Assembly: GCF_050589645.1 (NCBI RefSeq)
Contig: NZ_JBNGOQ010000005.1
Location: 310,001-374,000, forward strand
Direction of reading: 5' to 3'
Source: JBNGOQ01 sp050589645
Lineage (GTDB): Bacteria > Bacteroidota > Bacteroidia > Flavobacteriales > Flavobacteriaceae
DNA length: 64,000 nucleotides
Below, piece by piece: positions 25,964-34,727 of this stretch. The position numbers and the translations under genes were made by a program. The notes beneath the pieces are model-generated. The model made no database searches, had not been told where the DNA came from, and saw only the letters and a list, made by a program, of their open reading frames with translations. Positions within the stretch are counted from its first letter, which is position 1, and every line of letters starts with the position of its first letter.

Positions 25964-28513
25964 TTAGGCCTCTGAAGACTTTTTTGCCTTCTTGATCTTG
26001 ATCGTTAGCTCGTCTTTCTTTTCATCCAGGTCCATGGAGATACTATCGCCTTCCGCCAGTTTGGAATTTACGATCTCCTCGGCCAGGGCATCCTCTATAT
26101 ATTTTTGGATCGCTCGTTTTAACGGTCGGGCACCATATTGTTTGTCAAAACCCTTTTCGGCAATATAGTCTTTGGCCTTTTCAGAGAGGTTAAGGTCGTA
26201 GCCTATATCCTTAATTCTGGCAAACAGCTTGTTGAGCTCTATATCGATAATCTTGTGTATATGCTCCCGTTCCAGTGGATTAAAGACCATAACATCATCT
26301 ATCCTGTTGAGGAATTCCGGCGCGAACGCTTTTTTTAGGGCATTTTCTATAACGCTCTTCTGATGTGTATCTGCCTGGGATTTCTTTGCGGCGGTCCCAA
26401 AACCAACGCCTTGGCCAAAATCCTTGAGCTGCCGTGCCCCGATATTGGAGGTCATTATTATAATGGTATTCCTGAAATCTATCTTTCTGCCCAGGCTGTC
26501 GGTAAGGAACCCATCGTCCAAAACCTGTAAGAGCATATTAAAGACATCGGGATGCGCTTTTTCTACCTCATCCAACAAGATTACAGAATACGGTTTTCTA
26601 CGAACTTTTTCCGTCAGCTGGCCCCCTTCTTCGTAGCCTACATATCCTGGAGGTGCGCCCACTAGTCGCGAGATGGCAAATTTTTCCATGTATTCGCTCA
26701 TATCTATACGTATGAGTGCATCTTCGGAGTCGAACAGTTCTTTGGCCAACACCTTGGCAAGTTGGGTCTTACCCACACCTGTCTGGCCCAAAAAGATAAA
26801 GGACCCAATAGGTTTATTGGGATCTTTTAGTCCGGCCCTATTTCGCTGTATGGCTTTTGCCACTTTGTAGACCGCCTCGTCCTGCCCGATTACGTTTCCT
26901 TTGATTAGGTCGGGCAACTCGGCCAGTTTGTTGCTCTCGGTCTGGGCAATTCGGTTTACCGGGATACCGCTCATCATGGAAACTACATCTGCCACATTGT
27001 CCTCAGAAACGGTTTCCCTATGTAGTTTGCTGTCTTCCTCCCATTTTTCCTGGGCTACCGACAGTTCCTTCTCCAATCTTTTTTCATCGTCCCGCAGTTT
27101 GGCAGCTTCCTCATAACGTTGTTTTTTTACCACGTTATTCTTTAACTCCCGCACATCGTCCAGTTGTTTTTCCAGTTCTAAGATCTGCTTGGGAACATCC
27201 ATGTTCACGATATGTACCCTTGAACCGGCCTCATCGAGCGCATCGATGGCCTTGTCCGGAAGAAAACGATCCGTCATATATCTATTGGTCAACTTCACGC
27301 AGGCAATGATGGCCTCGTCCGTGTAGTTCACATTGTGATGGTCCTCGTACTTGCCCTTAATGTTCATCAGGATTTCAATGGTCTCCTCCACGGTGGTGGG
27401 TTCTACCATCACCTTTTGGAAACGACGTTCAAGCGCACCATCTTTTTCTATATATTGTCTGTATTCGTCCAAGGTAGTGGCACCGATACATTGAATTTCA
27501 CCTCTGGCCAGGGCCGGTTTGAACATATTGGAGGCATCCAAGCTGCCTGTGGCGCCACCGGCGCCTACAATGGTGTGGATCTCATCAATAAAAAGAATAA
27601 CGTCGTCATTCTTCTCCAGTTCGTTCATGACCGCTTTCATACGCTCCTCAAACTGGCCGCGGTATTTGGTACCGGCCACCAGAGAGGCCAAATCGAGCGT
27701 GACCACCCGTTTGTTATACAGGATCCTCGACACTTTCTTGTCAATAATTCTAAGCGCAAGCCCTTCGGCAATAGCACTTTTACCTACGCCCGGTTCGCCG
27801 ATGAGCAAGGGGTTGTTCTTTTTTCTTCTACTCAAAATTTGGGAGACCCGCTCAATTTCCTTTTCCCGGCCCACTACAGGGTCCAGTTTATTTTCCTCTG
27901 ACAATTTGGTAAGGTCCCGGCCAAAATTGTCCAAAACAGGGGTTTTCGACTTTTTGCTCCCCTTCTGACTCGAAGTGGCACCAAAAGTACCCTCCTTGCC
28001 TTCGGCAGGCTCGTCGGAATCGCTCGGAAAAGATTCCGAGGTTGGAGAATCTATATAGTCATCATCACTGGTGATCATGGATTTGAACTGTTCCTTTACC
28101 CCATCATAATCCACCTTTAGTTTGTGCAGTAATTTGGTGGTAGGGTCGTTTTCATTTCTCAAAATACACAACAACAGATGGGCGGTATTTATCGAAGAAC
28201 TCTGAAATAATTTGGCTTCCAAAAAAGTGGTTTTCAGCGCACGCTCCGCTTGGCGGGTCAAATGCAAGTTCTTCTTGTCTTTCTGCGTTACGCCCGAGTT
28301 GGGATTGGCCGGACTCAGGATTTCCACTTTTCTTCTCAGGTGGTCCAAATCCACATCCAACGCGTCCAAGATACTGATCGCCTTTCCGTTTCCATCACGC
28401 AATAATCCTAGCATTAGATGTTCGGTGCCAATAAAGTCATGACCCAACCGTAGCGCTTCCTCTTTGCTGTACGCTATTACATCCTTTACCCTGGGGGAAA
28501 AATTATCGTCCAT
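25964..28513 (-). CDS. clpC: ATP-dependent Clp protease ATP-binding subunit ClpC
   Basis: 849-residue class I Hsp100 unfoldase feeding ClpP. Two N-terminal Clp_N repeats (about 1-145) with RLGHDFIGTEHLMLGLL; a charged linker; first AAA+ module with GEPGVGKSAIAEG and VILFIDEIHTIVGAGG; coiled M-domain (about 410-500); second module with GQTGVGKTQLAKVLA and VILLDEVEKAHPDVFN; the ClpP-docking loop shows GVGFG. An acidic-basic tail ends in KKAKKSSEA. Single gene with a strong terminator; no ClpP in the window. Confidence 0.96.
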   Translation of the reverse strand: MDDNFSPRVKDVIAYSKEEALRLGHDFIGTEHLMLGLLRDGNGKAISILDALDVDLDHLRRKVEILSPANPNSGVTQKDKKNLHLTRQAERALKTTFLEAKLFQSSSINTAHLLLCILRNENDPTTKLLHKLKVDYDGVKEQFKSMITSDDDYIDSPTSESFPSDSDEPAEGKEGTFGATSSQKGSKKSKTPVLDNFGRDLTKLSEENKLDPVVGREKEIERVSQILSRRKKNNPLLIGEPGVGKSAIAEGLALRIIDKKVSRILYNKRVVTLDLASLVAGTKYRGQFEERMKAVMNELEKNDDVILFIDEIHTIVGAGGATGSLDASNMFKPALARGEIQCIGATTLDEYRQYIEKDGALERRFQKVMVEPTTVEETIEILMNIKGKYEDHHNVNYTDEAIIACVKLTNRYMTDRFLPDKAIDALDEAGSRVHIVNMDVPKQILELEKQLDDVRELKNNVVKKQRYEEAAKLRDDEKRLEKELSVAQEKWEEDSKLHRETVSEDNVADVVSMMSGIPVNRIAQTESNKLAELPDLIKGNVIGQDEAVYKVAKAIQRNRAGLKDPNKPIGSFIFLGQTGVGKTQLAKVLAKELFDSEDALIRIDMSEYMEKFAISRLVGAPPGYVGYEEGGQLTEKVRRKPYSVILLDEVEKAHPDVFNMLLQVLDDGFLTDSLGRKIDFRNTIIIMTSNIGARQLKDFGQGVGFGTAAKKSQADTHQKSVIENALKKAFAPEFLNRIDDVMVFNPLEREHIHKIIDIELNKLFARIKDIGYDLNLSEKAKDYIAEKGFDKQYGARPLKRAIQKYIEDALAEEIVNSKLAEGDSISMDLDEKKDELTIKIKKAKKSSEA

Positions 28514-28770
28514 AAAATATCCTTTCGCCTTTAAAATTAGTAAATCTATCCCAATCTAGGGCAAATACCGTACCCATATTCGATAAACTAGGTCTAAATG
28601 ACGAAAAAAACCCCTATTTACAAAAAAATTAACAAGCAAATTATCAACCTGAATAGGCCCCACAGGTGTTAATAAATTCTTTAATAAAGTGTTTTTATAT
28701 TACTTTGAAAGCTATGATTTTCCGTATATTGGCATGTTTTATTAACCAAGTAAATTTATAAGATTCTAGA

Positions 28771-31302
28771 ATGGCGGAAGGAGAAAAATTGATTCCTATA
28801 AACATTGAAGATGAGATGAAATCTGCCTACATTGACTATTCAATGTCGGTCATTGTGTCACGTGCCCTGCCCGATGTCAGGGATGGCTTAAAGCCGGTGC
28901 ACAGAAGAGTTTTATATGGAATGCACGAGTTGGGGGTTAGATCGAACAGTGCACATAAGAAATCTGCCCGTATTGTTGGGGAAGTTTTGGGAAAATACCA
29001 CCCGCATGGGGATACCTCGGTGTATGACACCATGGTGCGTATGGCCCAGGAATGGAGTTTGCGTTATATGTTGGTAGACGGACAGGGAAATTTTGGTTCC
29101 ATAGATGGGGACAGTCCTGCAGCGATGCGTTATACGGAAGCACGTATGCGTAAAATCGCTGATGAAATGTTGTCGGATATCGATAAGGACACTGTAGACC
29201 ATCAGTTGAATTTTGACGATTCCTTGGAGGAGCCCACGGTACTACCAACCAGAGTGCCCAACCTTTTGGTCAACGGCGCTTCGGGTATAGCCGTTGGTAT
29301 GGCCACCAACATGCCCCCGCATAATTTGTCGGAAGTGGTAGATGGTACCATAGCATATATAGATAATAGTGAGATAGAGATCGATGAGTTGATTACCCAT
29401 ATAAAAGCGCCGGACTTTCCGACCGGAGGAGTAATCTATGGCTACGATGGTGTAAAGGAGGCCTTTCATACCGGACGTGGACGTGTGGTGATGCGTGCCA
29501 GGGCCAATTTTGAAGAGGTGCAGGGCCGCGAATGTATTATTGTTACCGAAATCCCCTATCAGGTCAATAAGGCGGATATGATTAAGAAGACCGCAGATCT
29601 GGTCAACGACAAAAAGATCGATGGAATTTCCACCATCCGGGACGAATCGGATAGAAAGGGCATGCGGATCGTGTATATGCTAAAGCGCGATGCCATTCCG
29701 AATATTGTTCTCAACACCTTATATAAGTATACGGCCCTACAATCCTCGTTCAGCGTAAACAATATTGCGCTGGTCAAGGGTAGGCCCCAATTGCTCAACG
29801 TCAAGGAAATGATCCATCACTTTGTTGAGCACCGCCACGAGGTAGTGGTCCGGAGGACGAAGTTTGAACTTAAGAAAGCCGAGGACCGGGCGCACATTTT
29901 GGAAGGCCTTATCATTGCCTCTGATAACATTGATGAGGTTATTGCCATTATCAGGGCTTCTTCCAGTCCGGATGAGGCTAGGGAAAACCTGATGGAACGC
30001 TTTAAGCTCACCGAAGTACAGTCCAAGGCCATTGTGGAAATGCGCCTACGCCAGCTTACTGGCCTGGAACAGGACAAATTACGGTCCGAGTACGATGAGC
30101 TTATTAAGACCATTGCCGATTTAAAGGACATATTGGACAAGAAAGACCGAAGAATGCAGATCATAAAGGACGAGCTTTTGGAGGTGAAGGAAAAATATGG
30201 GGATGCCAGACGTTCCGAAATCAATTTTGCCGGCGGTGACCTGAGCATTGAGGATATGATTCCCGATGAACAAGTGGTCATCACCATTTCGCATGCGGGA
30301 TATATTAAACGTACCCCGTTGACCGAGTATAAAACCCAGAATAGGGGAGGTGTAGGGCAAAAGGCCTCTTCCACAAGGACCGAGGACTTCCTAGAGCACC
30401 TTTTTGTGGGCACCAATCATCAGTATATGTTGTTCTTTACCCAAAAAGGGAAGTGTTTCTGGATGCGCGTATATGAAATACCCGAAGGAAGCAGAACTTC
30501 CAAGGGCAGGGCCATTCAGAACCTGATCAATATAGAACAGGACGATAAGGTGAAGGCCTTTATCTGTACGCAGGACCTAAAGGACGAAGATTATGTAAAT
30601 AGTCACTATGTGATCATGGCCACGAAAAAGGGAACGGTGAAAAAGACTTCCCTGGAACAATATTCCAGGCCAAGACAGAATGGTATCAATGCCATCGGCA
30701 TACGCGAAGGGGACGAGCTGCTCGAAGCCAAACTTACCACAGGGACCAGTCAAATATTCCTGGGACTCAAATCAGGAAAGGCGATACGATTCGAAGAAAG
30801 CAAAACCAGGCCCATGGGGAGAAATGCCTCCGGTGTGCGGGGTATTACCTTGGCCAGTGATTCCGATGAGGTAATCGGTATGATTTCCGTCCATAATTTT
30901 GACGATGAAGTCCTGGTCGTCTCGGAAAACGGTTTTGGAAAACGATCCAGCATCGAGGATTACAGAATTACCAACCGGGGAGGTAAGGGCGTGAAAACCA
31001 TTTCCATTACCGACAAAACGGGAGGACTGGTAGCCATAAAGAATGTCTCGGATTCCGATGACCTAATGATCATTAACAAATCCGGTATTGCCATCCGAAT
31101 GAGTGTAGAGGATCTTAGGGTGATGGGTAGGGCCACTCAAGGCGTAAAACTCATTAATATCAAGGAAAACGACTCCATAGCGGCAGTGGCCAAGGTCATG
31201 AAGGATGATGAGGCCATGGAAGAAGCCGATATCCTTAATATGGAAGTGAATGAAGAAGATGGCACGGGTATTGATAATGATGCTAGCGAAACCAAGGAAT
31301 AA
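28771..31302 (+). CDS. gyrA: DNA gyrase subunit A
   Basis: 843-residue type IIA topoisomerase subunit that cleaves and rejoins DNA during negative supercoiling. Start EGEKLIPINIEDEMKSAYIDYSM; quinolone region HPHGDTSVYDTMVRMAQ; the catalytic tyrosine is in AAMRYTEARM. The C-terminal beta-pinwheel has QNRGGVG in the first blade (GyrA-box position) and TNRGGKG in a later one; an acidic tail ends the protein. A candidate promoter is TTTG at 28704-28707, 17 nt, TATATTGG at 28725-28732 (one mismatch). Divergent from clpC; followed 36 nt later by a TPR gene. Confidence 0.97.
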   Translation: MAEGEKLIPINIEDEMKSAYIDYSMSVIVSRALPDVRDGLKPVHRRVLYGMHELGVRSNSAHKKSARIVGEVLGKYHPHGDTSVYDTMVRMAQEWSLRYMLVDGQGNFGSIDGDSPAAMRYTEARMRKIADEMLSDIDKDTVDHQLNFDDSLEEPTVLPTRVPNLLVNGASGIAVGMATNMPPHNLSEVVDGTIAYIDNSEIEIDELITHIKAPDFPTGGVIYGYDGVKEAFHTGRGRVVMRARANFEEVQGRECIIVTEIPYQVNKADMIKKTADLVNDKKIDGISTIRDESDRKGMRIVYMLKRDAIPNIVLNTLYKYTALQSSFSVNNIALVKGRPQLLNVKEMIHHFVEHRHEVVVRRTKFELKKAEDRAHILEGLIIASDNIDEVIAIIRASSSPDEARENLMERFKLTEVQSKAIVEMRLRQLTGLEQDKLRSEYDELIKTIADLKDILDKKDRRMQIIKDELLEVKEKYGDARRSEINFAGGDLSIEDMIPDEQVVITISHAGYIKRTPLTEYKTQNRGGVGQKASSTRTEDFLEHLFVGTNHQYMLFFTQKGKCFWMRVYEIPEGSRTSKGRAIQNLINIEQDDKVKAFICTQDLKDEDYVNSHYVIMATKKGTVKKTSLEQYSRPRQNGINAIGIREGDELLEAKLTTGTSQIFLGLKSGKAIRFEESKTRPMGRNASGVRGITLASDSDEVIGMISVHNFDDEVLVVSENGFGKRSSIEDYRITNRGGKGVKTISITDKTGGLVAIKNVSDSDDLMIINKSGIAIRMSVEDLRVMGRATQGVKLINIKENDSIAAVAKVMKDDEAMEEADILNMEVNEEDGTGIDNDASETKE

Positions 31303-31338
31303 TATAATTAAACACTAATACACTAATTTAAATTTAAG

Positions 31339-32598
31339 ATGAAAACTAAAATTTTAATTCTTGCGGCCATGACGTTTTCCATGGTAGGGATGTCACAAAA
31401 GACAGAGATAAAAGCGGCGGAAAAGGCATTAAAGGCTGGTGATGTCGCTACGGCCAAGACCACACTGGAAGGTGCCGCTTCGTTGATTGAAAGTGCCGAT
31501 CCAAAACTAAAGGCCCAGTACCATTTTGTAAAGGGAAACACCTATTATGACCTGGCCAAGAACGGTGATCTAACAGCTTTTGACGTGGCTATATCTTCGT
31601 ACAAGGAGACCATTGCAATCGAAGAAAAAGGGAAGGTAAAGTATACCGCTGAGGCCCAACAGAAACTTACGGCAATGACCGCTGATCTCGTGAATGCAGC
31701 CGTTGCCGATAACAATGAGAAAAAATTCAAGGAAGCTGCGGAAAAATTGTACCTGGGCTACAAACTTAGTCCCAAGGATACCCTTTATCTATACTATGCG
31801 GCAAGTAGTGCGGTGAACGGCGGTCATTACGAAGAAGCACTGGCGTATTATCAAGAACTTAAGGACATAGGGTACGACGGTAGTGGCGTACGATACAGCG
31901 GGGTAAACGTAGAAACCGGGGAGGTTCAGGAAATGGACAAGGCACAGAGAGACCTTTTGGTCAAAGCAGGTACGCTCAAGGACCCAAAAGATGAAACAAC
32001 CCCATCCAAAAGCCCGGAAATTGTGAAGAACATGGCTTTGATATATACCCAATTGGGCCAGGATGACAAGGCTTTGGAAGCCTATGTGGATGCACGGGCC
32101 AACGATCCCAATGATGTAAACCTAATTTTGAACGAAGCCAATCTTCATTACAAACTGGGTGATAAGGAAAAATTCAAGGAACTTATGGCCAAGGCCACAG
32201 AAATGGCACCGGACAATCCCGATCTACAATATAATATTGGGGTAATCAATATGGAGCAAGGAAATCTGGAAGAAGCTAGGGCAGCGTACAAAAAGGCCTT
32301 GGAAATCAATCCGGGCTACATTAACGCCCAATTGAACCTTTCTACCACGTATGTGAACGAAGGAAATGGCCTGATCGATGAAATGAACACCCTTGGAAAC
32401 TCAAGGGCCGATATTGCCCGATACGACGAGCTTAAGCAGAAAAAGGACGATCTGTTCCTTGAAGGAGCCCAAATATTGGAGGACGCCCTAAAATTGAACC
32501 CGGACAACCAGGGAATTCTTTCCCAACTAAAAAACATTTACGGTGCCCTGGGCGATAACGATAATTTCATGCGAATTAAAAAGCTCTTGGGAGAATAA
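31339..32598 (+). CDS. Tetratricopeptide repeat protein, exported
   Basis: 419 residues with a short signal peptide (MKTKILILAAMTFSMVGMSQ). TPR-type helical repeats are clearest at about 215-350 (DNPDLQYNIGVINMEQGNLEEA, PGYINAQLNLSTTYVNEG). Probably a periplasmic scaffold; partners unknown. It follows gyrA by 36 nt and may be co-transcribed. It ends at a strong bidirectional terminator. Confidence 0.85.
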   Translation: MKTKILILAAMTFSMVGMSQKTEIKAAEKALKAGDVATAKTTLEGAASLIESADPKLKAQYHFVKGNTYYDLAKNGDLTAFDVAISSYKETIAIEEKGKVKYTAEAQQKLTAMTADLVNAAVADNNEKKFKEAAEKLYLGYKLSPKDTLYLYYAASSAVNGGHYEEALAYYQELKDIGYDGSGVRYSGVNVETGEVQEMDKAQRDLLVKAGTLKDPKDETTPSKSPEIVKNMALIYTQLGQDDKALEAYVDARANDPNDVNLILNEANLHYKLGDKEKFKELMAKATEMAPDNPDLQYNIGVINMEQGNLEEARAAYKKALEINPGYINAQLNLSTTYVNEGNGLIDEMNTLGNSRADIARYDELKQKKDDLFLEGAQILEDALKLNPDNQGILSQLKNIYGALGDNDNFMRIKKLLGE

Positions 32599-32618
32599 CA
32601 TTAGCTTTTAAACACATT

Positions 32619-32655
32619 AAAAAGGCCCTGAAATTCATTTCAGGGCCTTTTTTTT
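32619..32655. terminator. Bidirectional intrinsic terminator
   Basis: AAAGGCCCTGAAA (32621-32633) pairs with TTTCAGGGCCTTT (32638-32650), 13 bp with a 4 nt loop. T-runs on both strands serve the TPR gene (plus) and the NlpC/P60 gene (minus), whose stop codon starts at 32656 inside it. Confidence 0.92.
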
Positions 32656-33406
32656 AGATTATTTTTTTGATAACCCGCAGCTTATGTGTGTACCTGCCGG
32701 TCTCTGTATTAAAAATTCCGGTATGGTCCAAGCGGTCTATTCTCACCTTTCCATGGGCGTGTATTACATAGTTGTTCTTCATAACAAGACCCACATGGTC
32801 TATAATTCCCTCGCTATTGTCAAAAAAGACCAGATCCCCTGCCTCACTTTCTTCAATGAAACTCAAGGCTTCGCCCTGGCCGGCCTGTTGGGCAGCATTT
32901 CTTGCCAAGGTATGGCCATTGATTTTATAGACCATCTGCGCAAGCCCGGAACAATCTATGCCAAAGGGCGTTTTACCACCCCATAAATACGGCGCGTTAA
33001 GAAAGAGCAGTGCGGTATCTATAAGCTTGTCCTTTTCTTGGATACCGCTTACACTTTTGCCCTCATAAGTATGGTCCAGCAAGGATAGGTGTTGCAGGGA
33101 AGAACCCAATACCACAGGAATCAGCACGTTATTGCCCGTACTGCAGAAAGAAACCAGATCTGTAGCGATTTTTGTAGGCCTTGCCATATCTAACTCCCCA
33201 TAGGCTTCAGCGCTCACCAGGGTAAATTGCTTGTTATCTACCCACCCTTCGTACTGATCATAGGCAATGCGTATTCTACTCCAGTCTTTCCGATGTTCGA
33301 GCACCTTAAAATGATCTCCGTACAACAGTTGGGTGGTCATTTCGCTTGTATGATCGGCACTTACCCTTACGGGAGTAATACTTAGGTGGCAAATACCGTA
33401 TTGCAT
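32654..33406 (-). CDS. NlpC/P60 family peptidoglycan hydrolase (C40)
   Basis: 250-residue cell-wall endopeptidase. N-terminal SH3b-type regions (about 1-65: LYGDHFKVLEHRKDWSRIR, EGWVDNKQF) and a C-terminal NlpC/P60 domain with the catalytic Cys in GIDCSGLAQ, His in IDHVGLV and the third residue in YVIHAHGKV. No signal peptide is visible, as in many Bacteroidetes members of this type. It lies 23 nt downstream of the thiolase gene. Confidence 0.9.
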   Translation of the reverse strand: MQYGICHLSITPVRVSADHTSEMTTQLLYGDHFKVLEHRKDWSRIRIAYDQYEGWVDNKQFTLVSAEAYGELDMARPTKIATDLVSFCSTGNNVLIPVVLGSSLQHLSLLDHTYEGKSVSGIQEKDKLIDTALLFLNAPYLWGGKTPFGIDCSGLAQMVYKINGHTLARNAAQQAGQGEALSFIEESEAGDLVFFDNSEGIIDHVGLVMKNNYVIHAHGKVRIDRLDHTGIFNTETGRYTHKLRVIKKII

Positions 33407-33429
33407 AGGTTTGCTTTACTGCGGAGTAT

Positions 33430-34608
33430 TTATTGTTTTCTTTCCAAAACGATTGCAGATGCACCGCCCCCACCATTGCATATGGCCGCCGCTCCGGTTT
33501 TTCCATTGTTTTGTTGCATGACGCTCAGTAAGGTAATGATTATCCTTGCGCCAGAGCACCCTAAAGGATGCCCAAGTGAAACAGCCCCACCGTTCACATT
33601 CACGTTGGTATCGGAAAGACCCAAAAGTTTCATATTGGCAAGACCCACAACGGCAAACGCTTCGTTAAATTCAAAATAATCTACCTCCCCGATCGTAATC
33701 CCCGCTTTGGCTATGGCTTTGGGCAGGGCCTTTGCAGGCGCTGTGGTAAACCATTTAGGTTCTTGCGCTGCATCGGCATAACTTTTAATGGTGGCCAAGG
33801 GTTCCAGGTTCAATTCCTTGGCCTTTTCCGCACTCATCAATACCAGCGCCGCAGCACCATCATTGATTGTCGAGGCGTTGGCAGCGGTTACCGTACCCTC
33901 TTTGGTAAAGGCCGGGCGTAGTGCCGGGATTTTTTCAAGTTTTACATTTTTGAATTCCTCATCCTCGGTAACCACAAGGGACTCTCCCCGTCGTTGCGGT
34001 ACCTCTACGGGAACTACTTCTTGGGCAAACTTCCCGGAGGTCCAGGCATCGGCGGATCGTTGATAGGACTGTACCGCAAAAGCATCCTGGTCTTCCCGAC
34101 TAAAATCGTGCTCTACAGCACAGGCGTCGGCACATACCCCCATGGCATTTTGATCGTAAACGTCTACCAAACCATCTTTTTGCATGCCGTCTATCAAAGT
34201 GGCCGGGCCAAATTTTTGCCCTGTTCGCATATGGACGTAATGTGGAATTAGGCTCATGTTCTCCATACCCCCTGCAACTACGATGGAAGTGTCTCCCAAG
34301 GCTATGGATTGTGCCGCCTGCATCACCGATTTCATACCGGAGGCACAGACCTTGTTAATAGTGGTACAAGGAACCGAATCCGGTATTCCTGCATAAATGG
34401 CCGCTTGACGCGCCGGGGCCTGGCCCGTTCCGGCCTGGACCACATTGCCCATAAGCACCTCTTCTACCATTTCTGGCCCTAGGTTGATTTTTTCCAAGGC
34501 CCCCTTTATGGCTATGGCGCCTAACTTGGGTGCGGGTATACTTGATAAAGTCCCCATAAAACTTCCTATGGGTGTTCTCGCTACGGAGACAATTACTACA
34601 TCCTTCAT
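33430..34608 (-). CDS. Acetyl-CoA C-acyltransferase (thiolase)
   Basis: 392 residues. Condenses or cleaves acyl-CoA (acetoacetyl-CoA or beta-oxidation). Nucleophile Cys in NKVCASGMKSV; active-site His in GHPLGCSGAR (with the second Cys) and the C-terminal CNGGGGASA-type loop. ATG 34608 (MKDVVIVSVARTPIGSF) is chosen over an upstream TTG at 34617. Probably co-transcribed with the NlpC/P60 gene. Confidence 0.93.
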   Translation of the reverse strand: MKDVVIVSVARTPIGSFMGTLSSIPAPKLGAIAIKGALEKINLGPEMVEEVLMGNVVQAGTGQAPARQAAIYAGIPDSVPCTTINKVCASGMKSVMQAAQSIALGDTSIVVAGGMENMSLIPHYVHMRTGQKFGPATLIDGMQKDGLVDVYDQNAMGVCADACAVEHDFSREDQDAFAVQSYQRSADAWTSGKFAQEVVPVEVPQRRGESLVVTEDEEFKNVKLEKIPALRPAFTKEGTVTAANASTINDGAAALVLMSAEKAKELNLEPLATIKSYADAAQEPKWFTTAPAKALPKAIAKAGITIGEVDYFEFNEAFAVVGLANMKLLGLSDTNVNVNGGAVSLGHPLGCSGARIIITLLSVMQQNNGKTGAAAICNGGGGASAIVLERKQ

Positions 34609-34614
34609 ATCATT

Positions 34615-34622
34615 CAAATTTA
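34615..34622 (-). promoter_or_regulatory. -7 promoter element of the thiolase gene
   Basis: TAAATTTG on the minus strand, perfect TAnnTTTG, only 6 nt before the ATG at 34608. It would give an almost leaderless mRNA. No -33 element of good quality. Confidence 0.4.
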
Positions 34623-34700
34623 GCGCTACGAAATTAATAAATTAATGTGCAATGCGGATGGGAATACATGCAAAAGCCCCTTTTTGAATTTATATTTTTC

Positions 34701-34708
34701 TATTTTTG
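34701..34708 (+). promoter_or_regulatory. -7 promoter element of pgpH
   Basis: TATTTTTG fits TAnnTTTG and predicts a start about 14 nt before the pgpH ATG. The nearest upstream TTTG is 14 nt away, shorter than usual. Confidence 0.45.
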
Positions 34709-34727
34709 AGCATAGATACCTTTCCGC

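Noticed and set aside
28771..31302. Thr instead of Ser at the residue of GyrA matching E. coli Ser83, as a quinolone-resistance mutation
   Set aside because: Thr at this place (GDTSVYD) is, to my knowledge, the normal state in many Flavobacteriia, so it is not evidence of acquired resistance.
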